Shown in pieces: positions 1 to 12,673 of a stretch of DNA of 64,000 nucleotides. Below the pieces are notes generated by a model. It made no database searches. It was given only the letters and a program-made list of their open reading frames with translations, and had not been told where the DNA came from. Position numbers and translations under genes: made by a program. This DNA comes from VBAS01 sp963773465 (GTDB taxonomy: Bacteria > Bacteroidota > Bacteroidia > Chitinophagales > Chitinophagaceae). Position 1 is the first letter of the stretch, and each line of letters opens with the position of its first letter. The DNA is taken from the NCBI GenBank assembly GCA_963773465.1, contig CAVZBF010000002.1, forward strand, positions 1,488,001 to 1,552,000. Reading direction: 5' to 3'.

Positions 1-3000
1 GGCGAATCTGGATGTTTCCTCCATCAAGGTTTTGGAGAGTAATTGTGCTGGTAGAATTTACCCAGGTGTTAGTCGAATACCACAAGACATTATTTTTGTC
101 TTTGACAGCAAATCCAATTCTGTCGAGCGTAGCTCCTGTTGAACCAGGTTCACCATTATCCTCCACCGTTAAATAAATAGTTCCATTACCTTCTCCCCAA
201 CATCCTGATGGATTTACGCAAACACCATTCACTATATCGGTAACATCCTTCAATACTGCATTACCATAGGTTATTTCAGCTTTGCGCTTAACCGGTGTTG
301 TATTTGGTGGAGAGATCACTGTTATTTTAAGGAATGTTGGTTTATTACTCTTCACATGGTAAGTGCGTCCGTTACGGCGAATAATCGTATTGAAATTCCC
401 CTGCAGGTTGGTGAGACTCTTATTCCATTTTACATTATAGCCCCAGTTATTCTTGCCCGATGCTATACCGCCAGGTGCAACGTTTGGACCATACGCATTG
501 CTGGTAAGAATAATATATCCTCCACCCGCAGAGAAATCATCGGAAGGCGCTGCAACAGTTACCTGTGTTGACTGGTCATCACAATTGGCATTTGTATAAT
601 AATTATTAACTACCCATGAAACATCAAAGGTCTTGCAAAGGTTGCTGCTTGATAAAGTAACTACATAATCATAATAGAATGTTGCCTGAGTTGCCGTTGA
701 TCCCGGATCCATTACTGCGGTAAATGGACTGCCTGCCACAGGTGCATTGGTAGCTGCATCATTTACATAAAACTTAACTGTTGCATTCCGTACGTCGCCC
801 AGCGATCCGTCGGCATCTTCTGTAACGACCACCTGGAAGCGAACGGTTGCAGTACCACCTGTTGGACTATTAGAATTTACAAACAATGTCCCATTATAAG
901 AACCGCAAGCATCCTCCGGAGTAATATCAAATGGATCACTGTCTGATGAAGGACAATATGTACCATCACCCGCAAAGCTGCTTACAACAGTATACGTTGG
1001 TATCGGACTCTGATTAATCGTGAGGTTAGCTGTTGCTTCACCCAAATAACTTGTACCGCCTCCACTGCCGCCATACGTATCGCTCACAGATTGTGTGCCG
1101 ATCGTAAAGGTGACGGTTTTATTTTGGATAGGTACTCCAGGCAGGCCGCCCGTCATATCATATAACGTTGCTTTCAAATATGCTGCATCAGAATACTGTT
1201 CGGAAAGGTCGCCACTATACACAAGTTTAGTCGGACGCTTATTGACCGTTACCGTTGCATTGCAGGTTGACGTATTTCCGCAAGCATCCGAAGCAGTTAA
1301 CTTAACCGTAAATGCCTTTGAACATGTACTGCCAACTTCTGCATCTGTAAAGTGGGTTTTGTCAACACTTACAGTAACACTGCTGCAATTATCACTTGAG
1401 CTTGCAGTAACATCAGTAGCAACAATGTCTACATATCCACCTGTGCCTAGTGTTACCGATATGTTCTTACAACTTACTCCCGGTGCTTCATCATCGATCA
1501 CAGTTATAGTATGAGATACTGTAGAAGTATTGTTGCAGCCGTCAGTTAGTTGATAATATCTCGTAATGACAAGTGCATTGCCCGGACATCCTGCTCCGCC
1601 ATTATTTGTAGTAGCTAATGGTAAGTAAGCAACTGTTGGCGTGCCGCCACAATTATCAGCCTCATCAGTAATTACTGCAGGGTTAGGAGCCGGTACATCA
1701 GTAGCACACTTATAGCTCGAGCTCCTGTTAGTTGCTGTTGGCGGTGTTACATCATAAGTCCAATTCACTGTTCTCGATGTTGTTGATGTATTGCCGCATG
1801 CGTCTCTTGCTGTAAATGTTCTTGTTTGTGAACGACCGCATCCGTTGCTCACGACATTACCATCGCTTTGGGTTACTGTCGGTGTACCACATGCATCTGT
1901 TGCCGTTGCTGTACCAAGGGACGCATCCACATCGGTTGCGCTCGGGTTGCATGCAGCTAATGCAGGTGCCGGTGTTAAGCTCACTACCGGTGGCGTTACA
2001 TCAGAAGTCCAGACCGCAGTTCTTGTTGCGGTGATCATATTTCCGCAAGCATCTTTTGCAGTGAATGTTCTTGTTTGCGAACGATTACATCCGTTGCTGG
2101 TCACGGCACCATCAGATTGCGTTAGTGTTGTTGGACCGCACGCATCACTCGCGGTTGCCGTTCCTAATGCAGCATTGATATCTGCTGCCGTTGGATTACA
2201 TCCAAGGTTAAGGTTTGCACCGCCTACTACTGCTGTTGGTGGTGTTAGATCGCTGGTCCATGTTGCTGTTCGCGATATCGATGATATGTTGTCACATCCA
2301 TCTTTTGCGTAGAATGTTCTTGTTTGTGAACGACTACATCCGTTGCTCGTTACATCATCATCTTTAAACGATATTATTGTTGGTGTGCCGCATGCATCTG
2401 TTGCAGTTGATGAACCCAATGCTCCACTAATATCTCCTGCTGATGGATTGCAACCAAGAGGAACATTGTTATAGTTTCCTGTAAAGGTTGGCGGCGTTAC
2501 ATCCGCTATCCACGTTACAGTCCTTGATACTGTCGCGGTATTACCACAAATATCTCTTGCTGTAAAGGTTCTTGTTTGTGTACGATTGCATCCGTTGCTT
2601 GTGACCGAACCATCAGTTTGTGTTATTGTGGGATCACCGCAAGCATCAGTAGCGGTGGCTCCGTCAAGTGCGTTCGGTACATCATTTCCTTTGGGGTTAC
2701 ATGCCAGGTTAACAGTACCGTAATTGCCGGTGAATGTTGGCGGCGTTAGATCTGCTGTCCATGTTACTGTTCTTGATGCTGTGGATGTATTATTACATCC
2801 GTCTATTGCCAACCATGTTCTCGTTTGTGAACGGGAACAACCATTACTTGATACCGGACTATCGCTTACCGAGATAGTTGGTGCTCCGCAGGCATCTGTT
2901 GCCGTTGCAGTTCCCAATGATGAATTTATATCACCTGCTGATGGATTACAGCCAAGTGTTAATGTGCCTCCGCCTGTTGTAATTGTTGGAGGTGTCAGAT

Positions 3001-4711
3001 CCGCTGTCCATGTTACTGTTCTTGATGCAGTGGATGTATTATTACATGCATCTATTGCTGTCCATGTTCTTGTTTGTGAACGGGAACATCCATTACTTGT
3101 TACCGGACTATCGCTTACTGATATAGTCGGTGCTCCGCACGCATCTGTTGCTGTTGCAGTTCCCAGCGATGCATTGATATCACCTGCTGATGGATTACAG
3201 CCAAGTGTCAATGAACTTCCGCCTGTTGTAATTGCCGGAGGTGTAAGATCTGATGTCCATGTTACTGTTCTTGATGCAGTGGATGTATTATTACATCCAT
3301 CTTTTGCTGTCCATGTTCTTGTTTGTGAACGGGAACATCCATTACTTGATACCGGACTATCGCTTACTGATATAGTCGGTGCTCCGCACGCATCAGTTGC
3401 CGTTGCGGTTCCCAGTGATGCATTTATATCACCTGCTGATGGATTACAGCCGAGTGTCAATGAACCTCCGCCTGTTGTGATTGTTGGAGGCGTTATATCT
3501 GATGTCCATGTTACTGTTCTTGATGCGGTGGATGTGTTATTACATGCATCTATTGCCAACCATGTTCTTGTTTGTGAACGAGAACATCCATTACTTGTTA
3601 CCGGACTATCGCTTACCGATATAGTCGGTGCTCCGCACGCATCTGTTGCTGTTGCAGTTCCCAGTGATGCATTAATGTCACCTGCTGATGGATTACAGCC
3701 AAGTGTCAATGAACCTCCACCTGTTGTAATTGCCGGAGCTGTTAGATCTGCTGTCCATGTAACTGTTCTTGACACGGTTGCTGTGTTATTACATACATCC
3801 TTTGCTGTAAACGTTCTTGTCTGTGTACGAACACATCCATTGCTCGTTACAGTACCATCTTTAAATGTTATTACTGGTGTGCTGCATGCATCTGTTGCGG
3901 TTGCTCCGTCAAGTGCTGTTGTGATGGCAGTCGATGTAGGATTGCATCCGATATCCACGTTGCTATACGTGCCTGTAAAGACTGGCGGAGTCAGGTCCTC
4001 TGTCCATGTAGCGGTTCTTGATATAGTTGCTGTATTGCCGCATGCATCTCTGGCTGTAAAGGTCCTGGTTTGTGAACGACTGCAGCCATTGCTTACTACG
4101 GAACCATCAGTTTGTGTTAACGATGGCACACTGCATGCATCGGTAGCGGTAGCTCCATCAAGCGCTGTTGTGATATTGCCGGCTTTAGGATTACATCCCA
4201 GTGGAACATCATCGTAAGTGCCGGTGAATGTTGGTGGCGTTAGATCTGATGTCCATGTTACTGTTCTTGATGCTGTGGATGTATTACTGCATGCATCTAT
4301 TGCTGTCCATGTTCTTGTTTGTGAACGGGAACATCCATTACTTGTTACTGAACCGTCGCTTACTGATATAGTCGGTGCTCCGCAGGCATCAGTTGCCGTT
4401 GCAGTTCCCAGTGATGCATTTATATCACCTGCTGATGGATTGCAGCCAAGTGTCAATGAACTTCCGCCTGTTGTAATTGCCGGAGGTGTTACATCTGCTG
4501 TCCATGTTACTGTTCTTGATGCTGTGGATGTATTACCACATCCATCTTTTGCTGTCCATGTTCTTGTTTGTGAACGGGAACATCCATTACTTGTTACTGA
4601 ACCATCGCTTACTGATATAGTTGGTGCTCCGCACGCATCGGTTGCTGTTGCTGTACCCAATGCTCCATTGATATCTCCTGCTGATGGATTACATCCAAGT
4701 GATGTTCCGAG
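1..4711 (-). CDS. Giant HYR-like repeat surface protein, C-terminal part (partial, runs off left edge)
   Basis: This is one continuous minus-strand frame without a stop, open at the window edge. It continues the protein that starts at 12222. From about 4711 down to 1740 it encodes four-cysteine 83-aa modules with the pattern LGCNP...TDACG...GCxRSQTRTFTA...NTSTxSRTVTW, spaced 249 bp apart. Below 1740 the sequence changes: an Ig-like module with a VSHTITVIDDEAPG linker, a further Ig-like domain (KAFTVKLTASDACGN) and a Gly/Asn-rich module containing NNWGYNVKWNK and ITYGNAVLKDVTD. That last module resembles those found near the C-terminus of other bacterial surface proteins. A T9SS sorting domain is expected beyond the edge but cannot be seen. 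The role (adhesion or surface layer) is inferred from architecture. The long plus-strand ORFs here are antisense shadows. Confidence 0.75.
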
Positions 4712-7700
4712 TGCCACCTGTTGTAAGTACCGGCGGAGTTACATCTTCTATCCAGCTAACTGTTCTTGCTGCTGTTGATGTATTGCCACATGCATCTTTT
4801 GCTGTAAATGTTCTTGTTTGTGTACGAACACATCCGTTGCTTACTACACTACCATCACTTTGTGATACTGTTGGTACACCACATGCATCAGTTGCTGTTG
4901 CTGTACCCAATGCTCCATTAATATCTCCTGCTGATGGATTACATCCAAGTGTTAATGCCAGTTCCACCTGTTGTAATGTACGGTGGAGTAATATCAGCTA
5001 TCCATGTTACTGTTCTTGATGCTGTTGATGTATTGCTACATGCATCTCTTGCTGTAAATGTTCTTGTTTGTGTACGAACACATCCGTTGCTCACTACACT
5101 GCCATCACTTTGCGATACTGTTGGTACACCACATGCATCTGTTGCTGTTGCTGTACCCAATGCTCCATTGATATCTGACCTGCATGATGGATTACATCCA
5201 AGTGATGTTCCGGTTCCGCCTGTTGTAAGTACCGGCGGAGTTACATCTTCTATCCAGCTTACTGTCCTTGATGCTGTTGATGTATTACCACAGACCATCT
5301 TTTGCTGTCAATGTTCTTGTTTGTGTACGAACACAGCCACTGCTTGTTATACTACTATCACTTTGTGATATTGTCGGTGCTCCGCATGCATCGGTTGCTG
5401 TTGCGGTACCCAATGCTCCATTAATATCTCCTGCTGATGGATTACATCCAAGTGATGTCCCGGTTCCGCCTGTTGTAAGTACCGGTGGAGTCAGATCTTC
5501 TATCCAGCTTACTGTTCTTGATGCTGTTGATGTATTGCCACATGAATCTCTTGCAGTAAATGTTCTTGTTTGTGTACGAACACATCCGTTGCTTATTATA
5601 CTACCATCACTTTGTGATACTGTTGGTACACCACATGCATCTGTTGCTGTTGCTGTACCCAATGCTCCATTGATATCTACCTGCATGGATTACATCCCAG
5701 TGATGTTCCGGTTCCGCCTGTTGTAAGTACCGGCGGAGTTACATCTTCTATCCAGCTTACTGTTCTTGCTGCTGTTGATGTATTGTTACATGCATCTTTT
5801 GCAGTAAATGTTCTTGTTTGTGAACGAACACATCCGGTGCTTACTACACTGCCATCACTTTGTGATACTGTTGGTACGCCGCATGCATCTGTTGCTGTTG
5901 CTGTTCCTAATGCTCCATTAATATCTCCTGCTGATGGATTACATCCGAGTGATGTTCCGGTTCCGCCTGTTGTAAGTACCGGCGGAGTAACATCTTCTAT
6001 CCAGCTTACTGTTCTTGATGCTGTTGATGTATTGCTACATGCATCTTTTGCAGTAAATGTTCTTGTTTGTGTACGAGCACATCCGTTGCTTGCTACACTA
6101 CCATCACTTTGTGATACTGTTGGTACACCGCATGCATCAGTTGCTGTTGCTGTACCCAATGCTCCATTGATATCGCCTGCTGATGGATTACATCCAAGCG
6201 ATGTTCCGGTTCCGCCTGTTGTAAGAACCGGCGGAGTTATATCTTCTATCCATGCTCACTGTTCTTGATGCTGTTGATGTATTGTTACATGCATCTTTGC
6301 AGTAAATGTTCTTGTTTGTGTACGATCACATCCGTTGCTTACTACACTGCCATCACTTTGCGATACTGTCGGTACACCGCATGCATCGGTTGCTGTTGCT
6401 GTACCCAATGCTCCGTTGATATCTCCTGCAGATGGATTACATCCCAGTGATGTTCCGGTTCCGCCTGTTGTAAGTACCGGTGGAGTTACATCTTCTATCC
6501 AGCTTACTGTTCTTGATGCTGTTGATGTATTGCCACATGCATCTTTTGCAGTAAATGTTCTTGTTTGTGTACGAACACATCCGTTGCTTACTACACTGCC
6601 ATCACTTTGTGATACTGTTGGTACACCACATGCGTCTGTTGCTGTTGCTGTACCCAATGCTCCATTGATATCTGCTGCATGATGGATTACATCCAAGTGA
6701 TGTTCCGGTTCCGCCTGTTGTAAGTACTGGCGGTGTTACATCTTCTATCCAGCTTACTGTTCTTGATGCTGTTGATGTATTGCCACAGAAATCTATTGCT
6801 GTAAATGTTCTTGTTTGTGTACGAACACATCCTGTGCTTACAACGCTACTATCACTTTGTGATATTGTCGGTACACCACATGCATCGGTTGCTGTTGCTG
6901 TACCCAAGTGCTCCATTGATATCTGCCTGCTGATGGATTACATCCAAGCGATGTTCCGGTTCCGCCTGTTGTAAGTGACGGCGGCGTCAGATCTTCTATC
7001 CATGTTGCTGTTCTTGATGCGGTGGATGTATTACCGCAGCCATCAATAGCAGTACCATATTCTTCTTTGTGATCTTGCACAGCCATTGCTTTGTACTGCA
7101 TCATCACTTACTGTTAGCGTTGGCGCACCACATGCATCGGTTGCCGTTGCTGTACCTAGTGCACCATTGATATCTGTTGCATCAGGATTGCATCCCAGGT
7201 TCAAGTGTGTTTCCGCCTGTAAGGATTGACGGTGGTGTTACATCATGTATCCATGTTGCTGTTCTTGAGGCAGTGGATGTATTACCACAACCATCAATTG
7301 CAGTACCATATTCTTCTTTGTGATCTTGCGCAGCCATTGCTTTGTACCGCATCATCACTTACGTGTTATCGTTGGTGCACCACATGCATCGGTTGCTGTT
7401 GCTGTTCCCAATGCTCCATTGATATCTGATACTGATGGATTGCATCCCAATGTCAATGTATTGCCGCCTGTAAGAATTGAAGGCGGTGTTACATCATGCT
7501 ATCCATGTTACTGTTCTTGATGCAGTGGATGTATTACCACAACCATCAATAGCAGACATATTCTTCTTTGTGAACTTGCACATCCATTGCTTTGTACTGC
7601 ATCATCACTTACTGTTAGCGTTGGCGCACCACATGCATCGCTTGCTGTTGCTGTACCGAGTGCTCCATTGATATCTGTTGCATCAGGATTACATCCCAGG

Positions 7701-10700
7701 TTCAATCCAGTTCCGCCTGTAAGAATCGTCGGTGGTGTTACATCATGTATCCATGTTGCTGTTCTTGATGCGGTAGATGTATTACCACAACCATCAATAG
7801 CAGACCACACTCTTCTTTGTGATCTTGCACAACCATTGCTTTGTACTGCATCATCACTTACAGTGATAGTTGGCGCACCACATGCATCGGTTGCTGTTGC
7901 TGTTCCCAATGCTGTGTTGATTTCTACCGCATCAGGATTGCATCCCAGGTTCAATCCACTTCCGCCTGTAAGGATCGACGGCGGTGTTACATCTACTATC
8001 CATGTTACAGTTCTTGATGCTGTAGATGTATTACCACAACCATCTTCGGCTGTAAAGGTTCTTCTTTGTGAACGGGCACATCCACTGCTTTGTACTCCAC
8101 CGTCACTTGTGTGTAATCGTTGGTATGCCGAGGCAGTTATCGGTTGCTGTTGCTGTACCAAGTGCTCCATTGATATCTCCTGCTGATGGGTTGCATCCAA
8201 GAGAGGTTCCGGTTCCACCTGTTGTAATTGTAGGTCCGGTATGATCTTCGATCCAGCTTGTTGAACGCGATGCTGTCGAGGTATTACCGCAAGCATCTCT
8301 CGCCGTCCAGGTTCTTACTTGTGATCTTTGGCAACCGCCGCTTATTACATTACCATCACTTGTCGTTATTGTTACTGCACCACATGCATCACTTGCTGTT
8401 GCTGTACCCAATGCTGCATTTATATCGCTTGCATCTGGATTACATCCCAGTGGGGTGCTGTTTCCGCCCGTTGTAATAGTTGGCGGCGTTGCATCAGACG
8501 TCCACGTTATTGTTCTTTGTACAGTTGATGTATTGCCACATGCATCCCGGGCAGTAAACGTCCGTGTTTGGAAAAGGGTACAACTGACGGTTGTGACAGG
8601 GCCATCGCTTAGATGTAACAGTTGGCACACCGCATGCATCGGTTGCTGTTGCTGTACCGAGTGCTCCATTTATATCTGCCGCTGATGGATTACAGCCAAG
8701 GATTGTAGTTGTTCCGCCTGATGTAAGAGTTGGTGGTGTATTGTCTGCTGTCCATGTTGCTGTTCTTGATATAGTCGCTGTATTTGAACATCCGTCTGTT
8801 GCAGTAAATGTCCTTGTTTGAATGCGGTCGCAACCATTACTGTAAATTGTTCCGTCAGTAAATGTTATTATCGGATTACCACAGAAGTCAGTTGCTGTTG
8901 CATTGCCCAATGCTGAAGTTATTGTTCCCCCATCAGGATTACAACCTAATACTGCAGTTCCATAGATGCCAGTAAAGACAGGTGGCGTTACATCCTCCGT
9001 CCATGTTACTGTTCTTGATGTTGTAGCTGTATTGGTACATCCATCAGTTGCTGTAAATGTTCTTGTTTGAGAACGGTTGCATCCATTGCTTACTTGAGGG
9101 CCATCACTTGAAGTAATAACCGGGCTGCCACAGAAGTCAGTTGCTGTTGCTCCACCCAGTGCGCCTGCAATATCACTTGCAGCAGGATTACATCCTAGCG
9201 GTAACGTTACGTAGTTACCGGTGAAAACTGGTGGCGTTACATCGTCTGTCCATGTTACTGTTCTTGCTATAGTAGCTGTATTGGTACAGCCATCAGTGGC
9301 TGTAAATATTCTTGTTTGTGAACGATTGCATCCGGTGCTTACTACACTGCCATCACTTGAACTGATAACCGGGTTACCACAGAAGTCAGTTGCCGTTGCT
9401 GCACCCAAGGCTGCTGTAATATCACTTGCATCAGGATTACATCCCAATGGTACAGTTGTATAAGTGCCGGTGAAAACTGGCGGCGTTACATCTGCTGTCC
9501 ATGTTACTGTTCTTGCTGTTGTAGCTGTATTTGTACATCCATCGGTTGCTGTAAATGTTCTTGTTTGTGAACGGTTGCATCCGTTGCTTACCACAGTGCC
9601 ATCGCTTGAACTAATGGCGGGGTTACCACAAAAGTCAGTTGCTGTTGCGGTGCCCAGGGCTGCTGTGATATCACTCGCATTAGGATTACATCCTAATGGT
9701 ACAGTTGTATAGGTGCCGGTGAAAACTGGTGGTGTATTATCTTCCGTCCATGTTACTGTTCTTGATGTTGTAGCTGTATTTGTACATCCATCAGTTGCTG
9801 TAAATGTTCTTGTTTGAGAACGGTTGCATCCATTGCTTACCAGAGGGCCATCACTTGAAGTAACAACCGGGCTGCCGCAGAAGTCAGTTGCTGTTGCTGC
9901 ACCCAGGGCTGTTGTAACATCACCCGCAGCAGGATTACATCCTAATGGTAAGGTTACGTAGGTACCGGTGAAAACTGGTGGCGTTACATCTGCAGTCCAC
10001 GTTACAGTTCTTGATGCTGTAGATGTATTGCCGCAACCGTCCTCTGCTGTAAACGTTCTTGTTTGTGAACGGGCACATCCACTGCTTTGTACTGCACCGT
10101 CATTTGTTGTAATTGTTGGTATGCCGAGGCAATTATCCGTTGCTGTTGCTGTGCCTAGCGCAGCATTTATGTCTCCTGCTGATGGATTACATCCAAGAGA
10201 GGTCCCGGTTCCGCCAGTTGTAATTGTGGGCCCGCTATTATCTTCGATCCAGCTTGTTGAACGAGATGCTGTCGATGTATTGCCGCAAGCATCTCTCGCC
10301 GTCCAGGTTCTTACTTGTGATCTTTGGCAACCGCCGCTTGTTACACTACCATCACTTGACGTTATAGTCACCGGGCCACATGCATCACTTGCTGTGGCTG
10401 TACCCAATGCTGCATTTATATCGCTTGCATCAGGATTACATCCCAATGGTGTGCTGTTTCCACCGGTTGTAATTGTCGGTGGTGTGGCATCAATTGTCCA
10501 TGTAACCGTTCTTGCTGTTGTTGATGTATTGTTGCATGCATCTATTGCAGTAAATGTTCTTGTTTGTGAACGGCTGCATCCGGAGCTTCCAACCGAACCA
10601 TCAGCTGATGAAACGGTAGGAGTGCCACATGCATCTGTTGCAGTTGCAGTTCCTAATGCGCCATTAATATCTGCTACGCTGGGATTGCATCCCAGTGTTA

Positions 10701-10990
10701 ATGTCGTTCCGCCTGATGTAAGAGTGGGTGGCGTATTATCTGCTGACCAAGTTACTGTTCTGGATGTCGTTGCCGTATTGCCGGATGCGTCTCTCGCAGT
10801 AAAGGTCCTTGTTTGGGATCTCGAACAAGTACCCGTTGCTGTTCCGTCACTTTGGGTTACTGTTGGAGTACCACAATTATCAGTTGCTGATGCAGAACCA
10901 AGTGCTGCATTTATATCAGACGCTGATGGATTACAACCTAACGTTAATGTCGTTCCGGTGGCGGTAATTGATGGTGGCGTGTTATCACTT
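1740..10990 (-). repeat. Array of about 37 tandem 249-bp (83-aa) HYR-like units
   Basis: Equivalent positions recur every 249 bp, for example the CCTGCTGATGG word near 3183, 3432, 3681, 4428 and 4677, and the ATGG after it near 5934 and 6183. A few units are one codon longer (the CLGIP variant). Each unit encodes four conserved cysteines. Sub-families occur in blocks: a TFTGTYTTVPLGCNP type around 8.9-10 kb and a VLTTGGTGTSLGCNP type around 4.7-7 kb. This suggests block-wise duplication. Confidence 0.9.
4712..8608 (-). pseudogene. Frame-disrupted middle section of the left giant repeat protein
   Basis: The 249-bp repeat pattern continues here on the minus strand, but the reading frame changes about every one or two units. 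Against neighbouring units I place single-base insertions near 4712, 4963, 5293, 6249, 6671, 6907, 6925, 7055, 7207, 7303, 7362, 7499, 8109 and 8608, deletions near 5685, 6296 and 7555, and an in-frame +3 near 5177. The net is +11. That is exactly the shift modulo 3 needed to join the N-terminal frame (start 12222) to the C-terminal frame (1-4711), so this is one gene. Coding quality between indels is intact (DINGALGTATATDACG type units), which points to consensus or assembly error in near-identical repeats rather than old decay. Real disruption or phase variation is not excluded. Confidence 0.7.
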
Positions 10991-12222
10991 ACCGTAATTT
11001 GAGCTGTCGCATCGCCGAAACCACTTGTTCTTACGCAAGTACTATTGTCAATCGATATCAAAGTGTAAGTAGTAGTTGTAACAGGGCTAGGCGTTACGTT
11101 AAATGTATATGGGGAAGCAGTAGGAATTATTTGCGTATATGTATTACTTGCCGCATCAGTAAATTTAATAGTATAAGTAGACGCCGTACTAAATGTTGCA
11201 TCAATCGCATCATATGTTAATTGCCCTCCTGCTCCGGGACATGCAGTATTTCCTGTAAAACCAGTTGTGGTATTATTTGGCGGATTACCTACCGAAACAC
11301 TTGGCTGTGTTGTTGGATTAGGATTTGTAGAAAGAATGCAATTTGTGTTTTCAGTTCCTGACGTAGTCCAGGTAAATGGCGAACCAGTGGCAGTCGTAGG
11401 TGTTGCCTGAATTGTAAACACTAGTTGTTGACCATTCCCTAGTCTGTCACCATTACCATTTGCGGTAGCAGTAATAACTCCACCACTCAAACCAATTGTC
11501 CAATTACCGACACCAGTAGGTGCAGCAGTAACTACTGGAGTTCCTAAACTTCCAAACGCAGAAGGAACAGTGACTTTCACACATCCAATTCCACTATTCC
11601 CACCCCCACCACTTGTAATTGTAAAAGTAAAAGTGGTGGGCGTATTTGCACAAGCTGACGTAGGAGAAACAACTGCTGTCCATGGCGATGAATCAGTAAA
11701 AAAAGCATAAGCAGTGTCACCCGATGTTTGTCCTACCGCCTTTAATCTTAATGAATCGCCCGGGCAATTACAGACTGTCCAGGTGGTAACAAAATGACCA
11801 TCATTGTCCGTAGTTACTGTCCATGGCAAATAAGATGAATCTGCAGTAACCGTATTACATGGTTGATTAAGATTTTTTACTTTTAAAACAACCTCTTCAT
11901 TTGGTGCAAAGCCATCTCCCGTAAAAGTTGCTGTAGATAACGGTGCATAATCTGGTTGATCAGATACAACCGTCGCCGTAAATGAATTGTTCATTTCAAG
12001 AGCAACCCCCGAAGTCACTCTTGAAGAACTCACAGTCTTGTTTTGTGTTTTAATTTTCGGCGCAATCTTCTTTTGCTCCGTTGTTATTTTTTCGCCGATC
12101 GCTTTTTGCGGAGCGATAAAATTTCTTACCTGGGGAATTGTAGTAGCTAAAATTACTGTGCAAGCTGAAATGAAACCCAATACAAAGAGTTTCGTTTTCA
12201 AAATAGGTAACAGTGTTTTCAT
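8494..12222 (-). CDS. Giant HYR-like repeat surface protein, N-terminal part
   Basis: This ORF opens a secreted giant protein. The ATG at 12222 is preferred over the in-frame TTG one codon upstream. Residues 1-30 form a signal peptide (MKTLLPILKTK then a hydrophobic stretch). Residues of about 80-165 form a module shared with the paralogue starting at 22642 (YAPLSTATFTG, PCNTVTADSSY, CNCPGDSLRLKA). An Ig-like region (about 165-410) follows, then 83-aa four-cysteine HYR-like modules from about residue 410 on. The ORF loses frame near 8608, where repeat alignment shows an extra base, and the protein really continues toward position 1. No sorting domain is visible in this part. Likely exported through Sec and then T9SS, acting at the cell surface. 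Function is inferred from architecture only. Confidence 0.85.
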   Translation of the reverse strand: MKTLLPILKTKLFVLGFISACTVILATTIPQVRNFIAPQKAIGEKITTEQKKIAPKIKTQNKTVSSSRVTSGVALEMNNSFTATVVSDQPDYAPLSTATFTGDGFAPNEEVVLKVKNLNQPCNTVTADSSYLPWTVTTDNDGHFVTTWTVCNCPGDSLRLKAVGQTSGDTAYAFFTDSSPWTAVVSPTSACANTPTTFTFTITSGGGGNSGIGCVKVTVPSAFGSLGTPVVTAAPTGVGNWTIGLSGGVITATANGNGDRLGNGQQLVFTIQATPTTATGSPFTWTTSGTENTNCILSTNPNPTTQPSVSVGNPPNNTTTGFTGNTACPGAGGQLTYDAIDATFSTASTYTIKFTDAASNTYTQIIPTASPYTFNVTPSPVTTTTYTLISIDNSTCVRTSGFGDATAQITVSDNTPPSITATGTTLTLGCNPSASDINAALGSASATDNCGTPTVTQSDGTATGTCSRSQTRTFTARDASGNTATTSRTVTWSADNTPPTLTSGGTTLTLGCNPSVADINGALGTATATDACGTPTVSSADGSVGSSGCSRSQTRTFTAIDACNNTSTTARTVTWTIDATPPTITTGGNSTPLGCNPDASDINAALGTATASDACGPVTITSSDGSVTSGGCQRSQVRTWTARDACGNTSTASRSTSWIEDNSGPTITTGGTGTSLGCNPSAGDINAALGTATATDNCLGIPTITTNDGAVQSSGCARSQTRTFTAEDGCGNTSTASRTVTWTADVTPPVFTGTYVTLPLGCNPAAGDVTTALGAATATDFCGSPVVTSSDGPLVSNGCNRSQTRTFTATDGCTNTATTSRTVTWTEDNTPPVFTGTYTTVPLGCNPNASDITAALGTATATDFCGNPAISSSDGTVVSNGCNRSQTRTFTATDGCTNTATTARTVTWTADVTPPVFTGTYTTVPLGCNPDASDITAALGAATATDFCGNPVISSSDGSVVSTGCNRSQTRIFTATDGCTNTATIARTVTWTDDVTPPVFTGNYVTLPLGCNPAASDIAGALGGATATDFCGSPVITSSDGPQVSNGCNRSQTRTFTATDGCTNTATTSRTVTWTEDVTPPVFTGIYGTAVLGCNPDGGTITSALGNATATDFCGNPIITFTDGTIYSNGCDRIQTRTFTATDGCSNTATISRTATWTADNTPPTLTSGGTTTILGCNPSAADINGALGTATATDACGVPTVTSKRWPCHNRQLYPFPNTDVYCPGCMWQYINCTKNNNVDV

Positions 12223-12424
12223 CAACAGTTTAGTTTTGAATGATCAATAGGTTTAATAAACACACGTAGGGAAACGGGTGGAAAAGAATGGTGGTTTTCG
12301 CAGAATGATGAATCCTGAGTAAATCAGATTGCTCTATAAAAGTGTTGGTTTACAAAAAAAATTTTTCGAGGGGTAATGGGACAAGGTTCAAGGGAGGGGA
12401 TTATTCATTCAGATACTGAAGCGC

Positions 12425-12454
12425 CTAAGGTAATTTCCTTTTTTGAATTAGCAA
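12425..12454 (-). promoter_or_regulatory. Putative Bacteroidota-type promoter of the left giant gene
   Basis: Read on the minus strand, ATTG is followed after 19 bases by TACCTTAG. This is one mismatch from the Bacteroidota consensus TAnnTTTG, and the spacing is right. The same arrangement (ATTG-N20-TACTTTAG) sits at a matching distance upstream of the paralogue at 22642, and an A-rich spacer is conserved between them. This implies a leader of roughly 190 nt before the ATG. No transcript data support it. Confidence 0.55.
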
Positions 12455-12611
12455 TAAACCGATGAGAAATTATTATCAATGTTGCTATCGGGTTTTTACC
12501 AATAAAAGTTGTCAGAACATTGGATAAAAGATTTTATTACTGATCTTTTCAAACGATGCATTCGCAACGGGCAATAAGAGATGATATCTTTTGTACAATG
12601 AAATACTGTAT

Positions 12612-12640
12612 AAAAAAGCCCCCCGACTGAGTCAGAGGGC
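12612..12640 (-). terminator. Rho-independent terminator after the second giant gene
   Basis: On the minus strand a 10-bp stem (GCCCTCTGAC with GTCGGGGGGC, including G-T pairs) with a TCA loop is followed directly by six T residues. It lies about 35 bp past the stop at 12674. Confidence 0.85.
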
Positions 12641-12673
12641 ATTGGTCCGAACCCGTCCTTAGTATAAATATCG

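Noticed and set aside
2724..4217. 497-aa plus-strand ORF with regular repeats
   Set aside because: It is the antisense of the minus-strand HYR-like array. Its residues mirror the codons of the real modules, and no start context or known domain supports it. The same applies to 4218-4778, 9968-11002 and other plus-strand ORFs under the left arrays.
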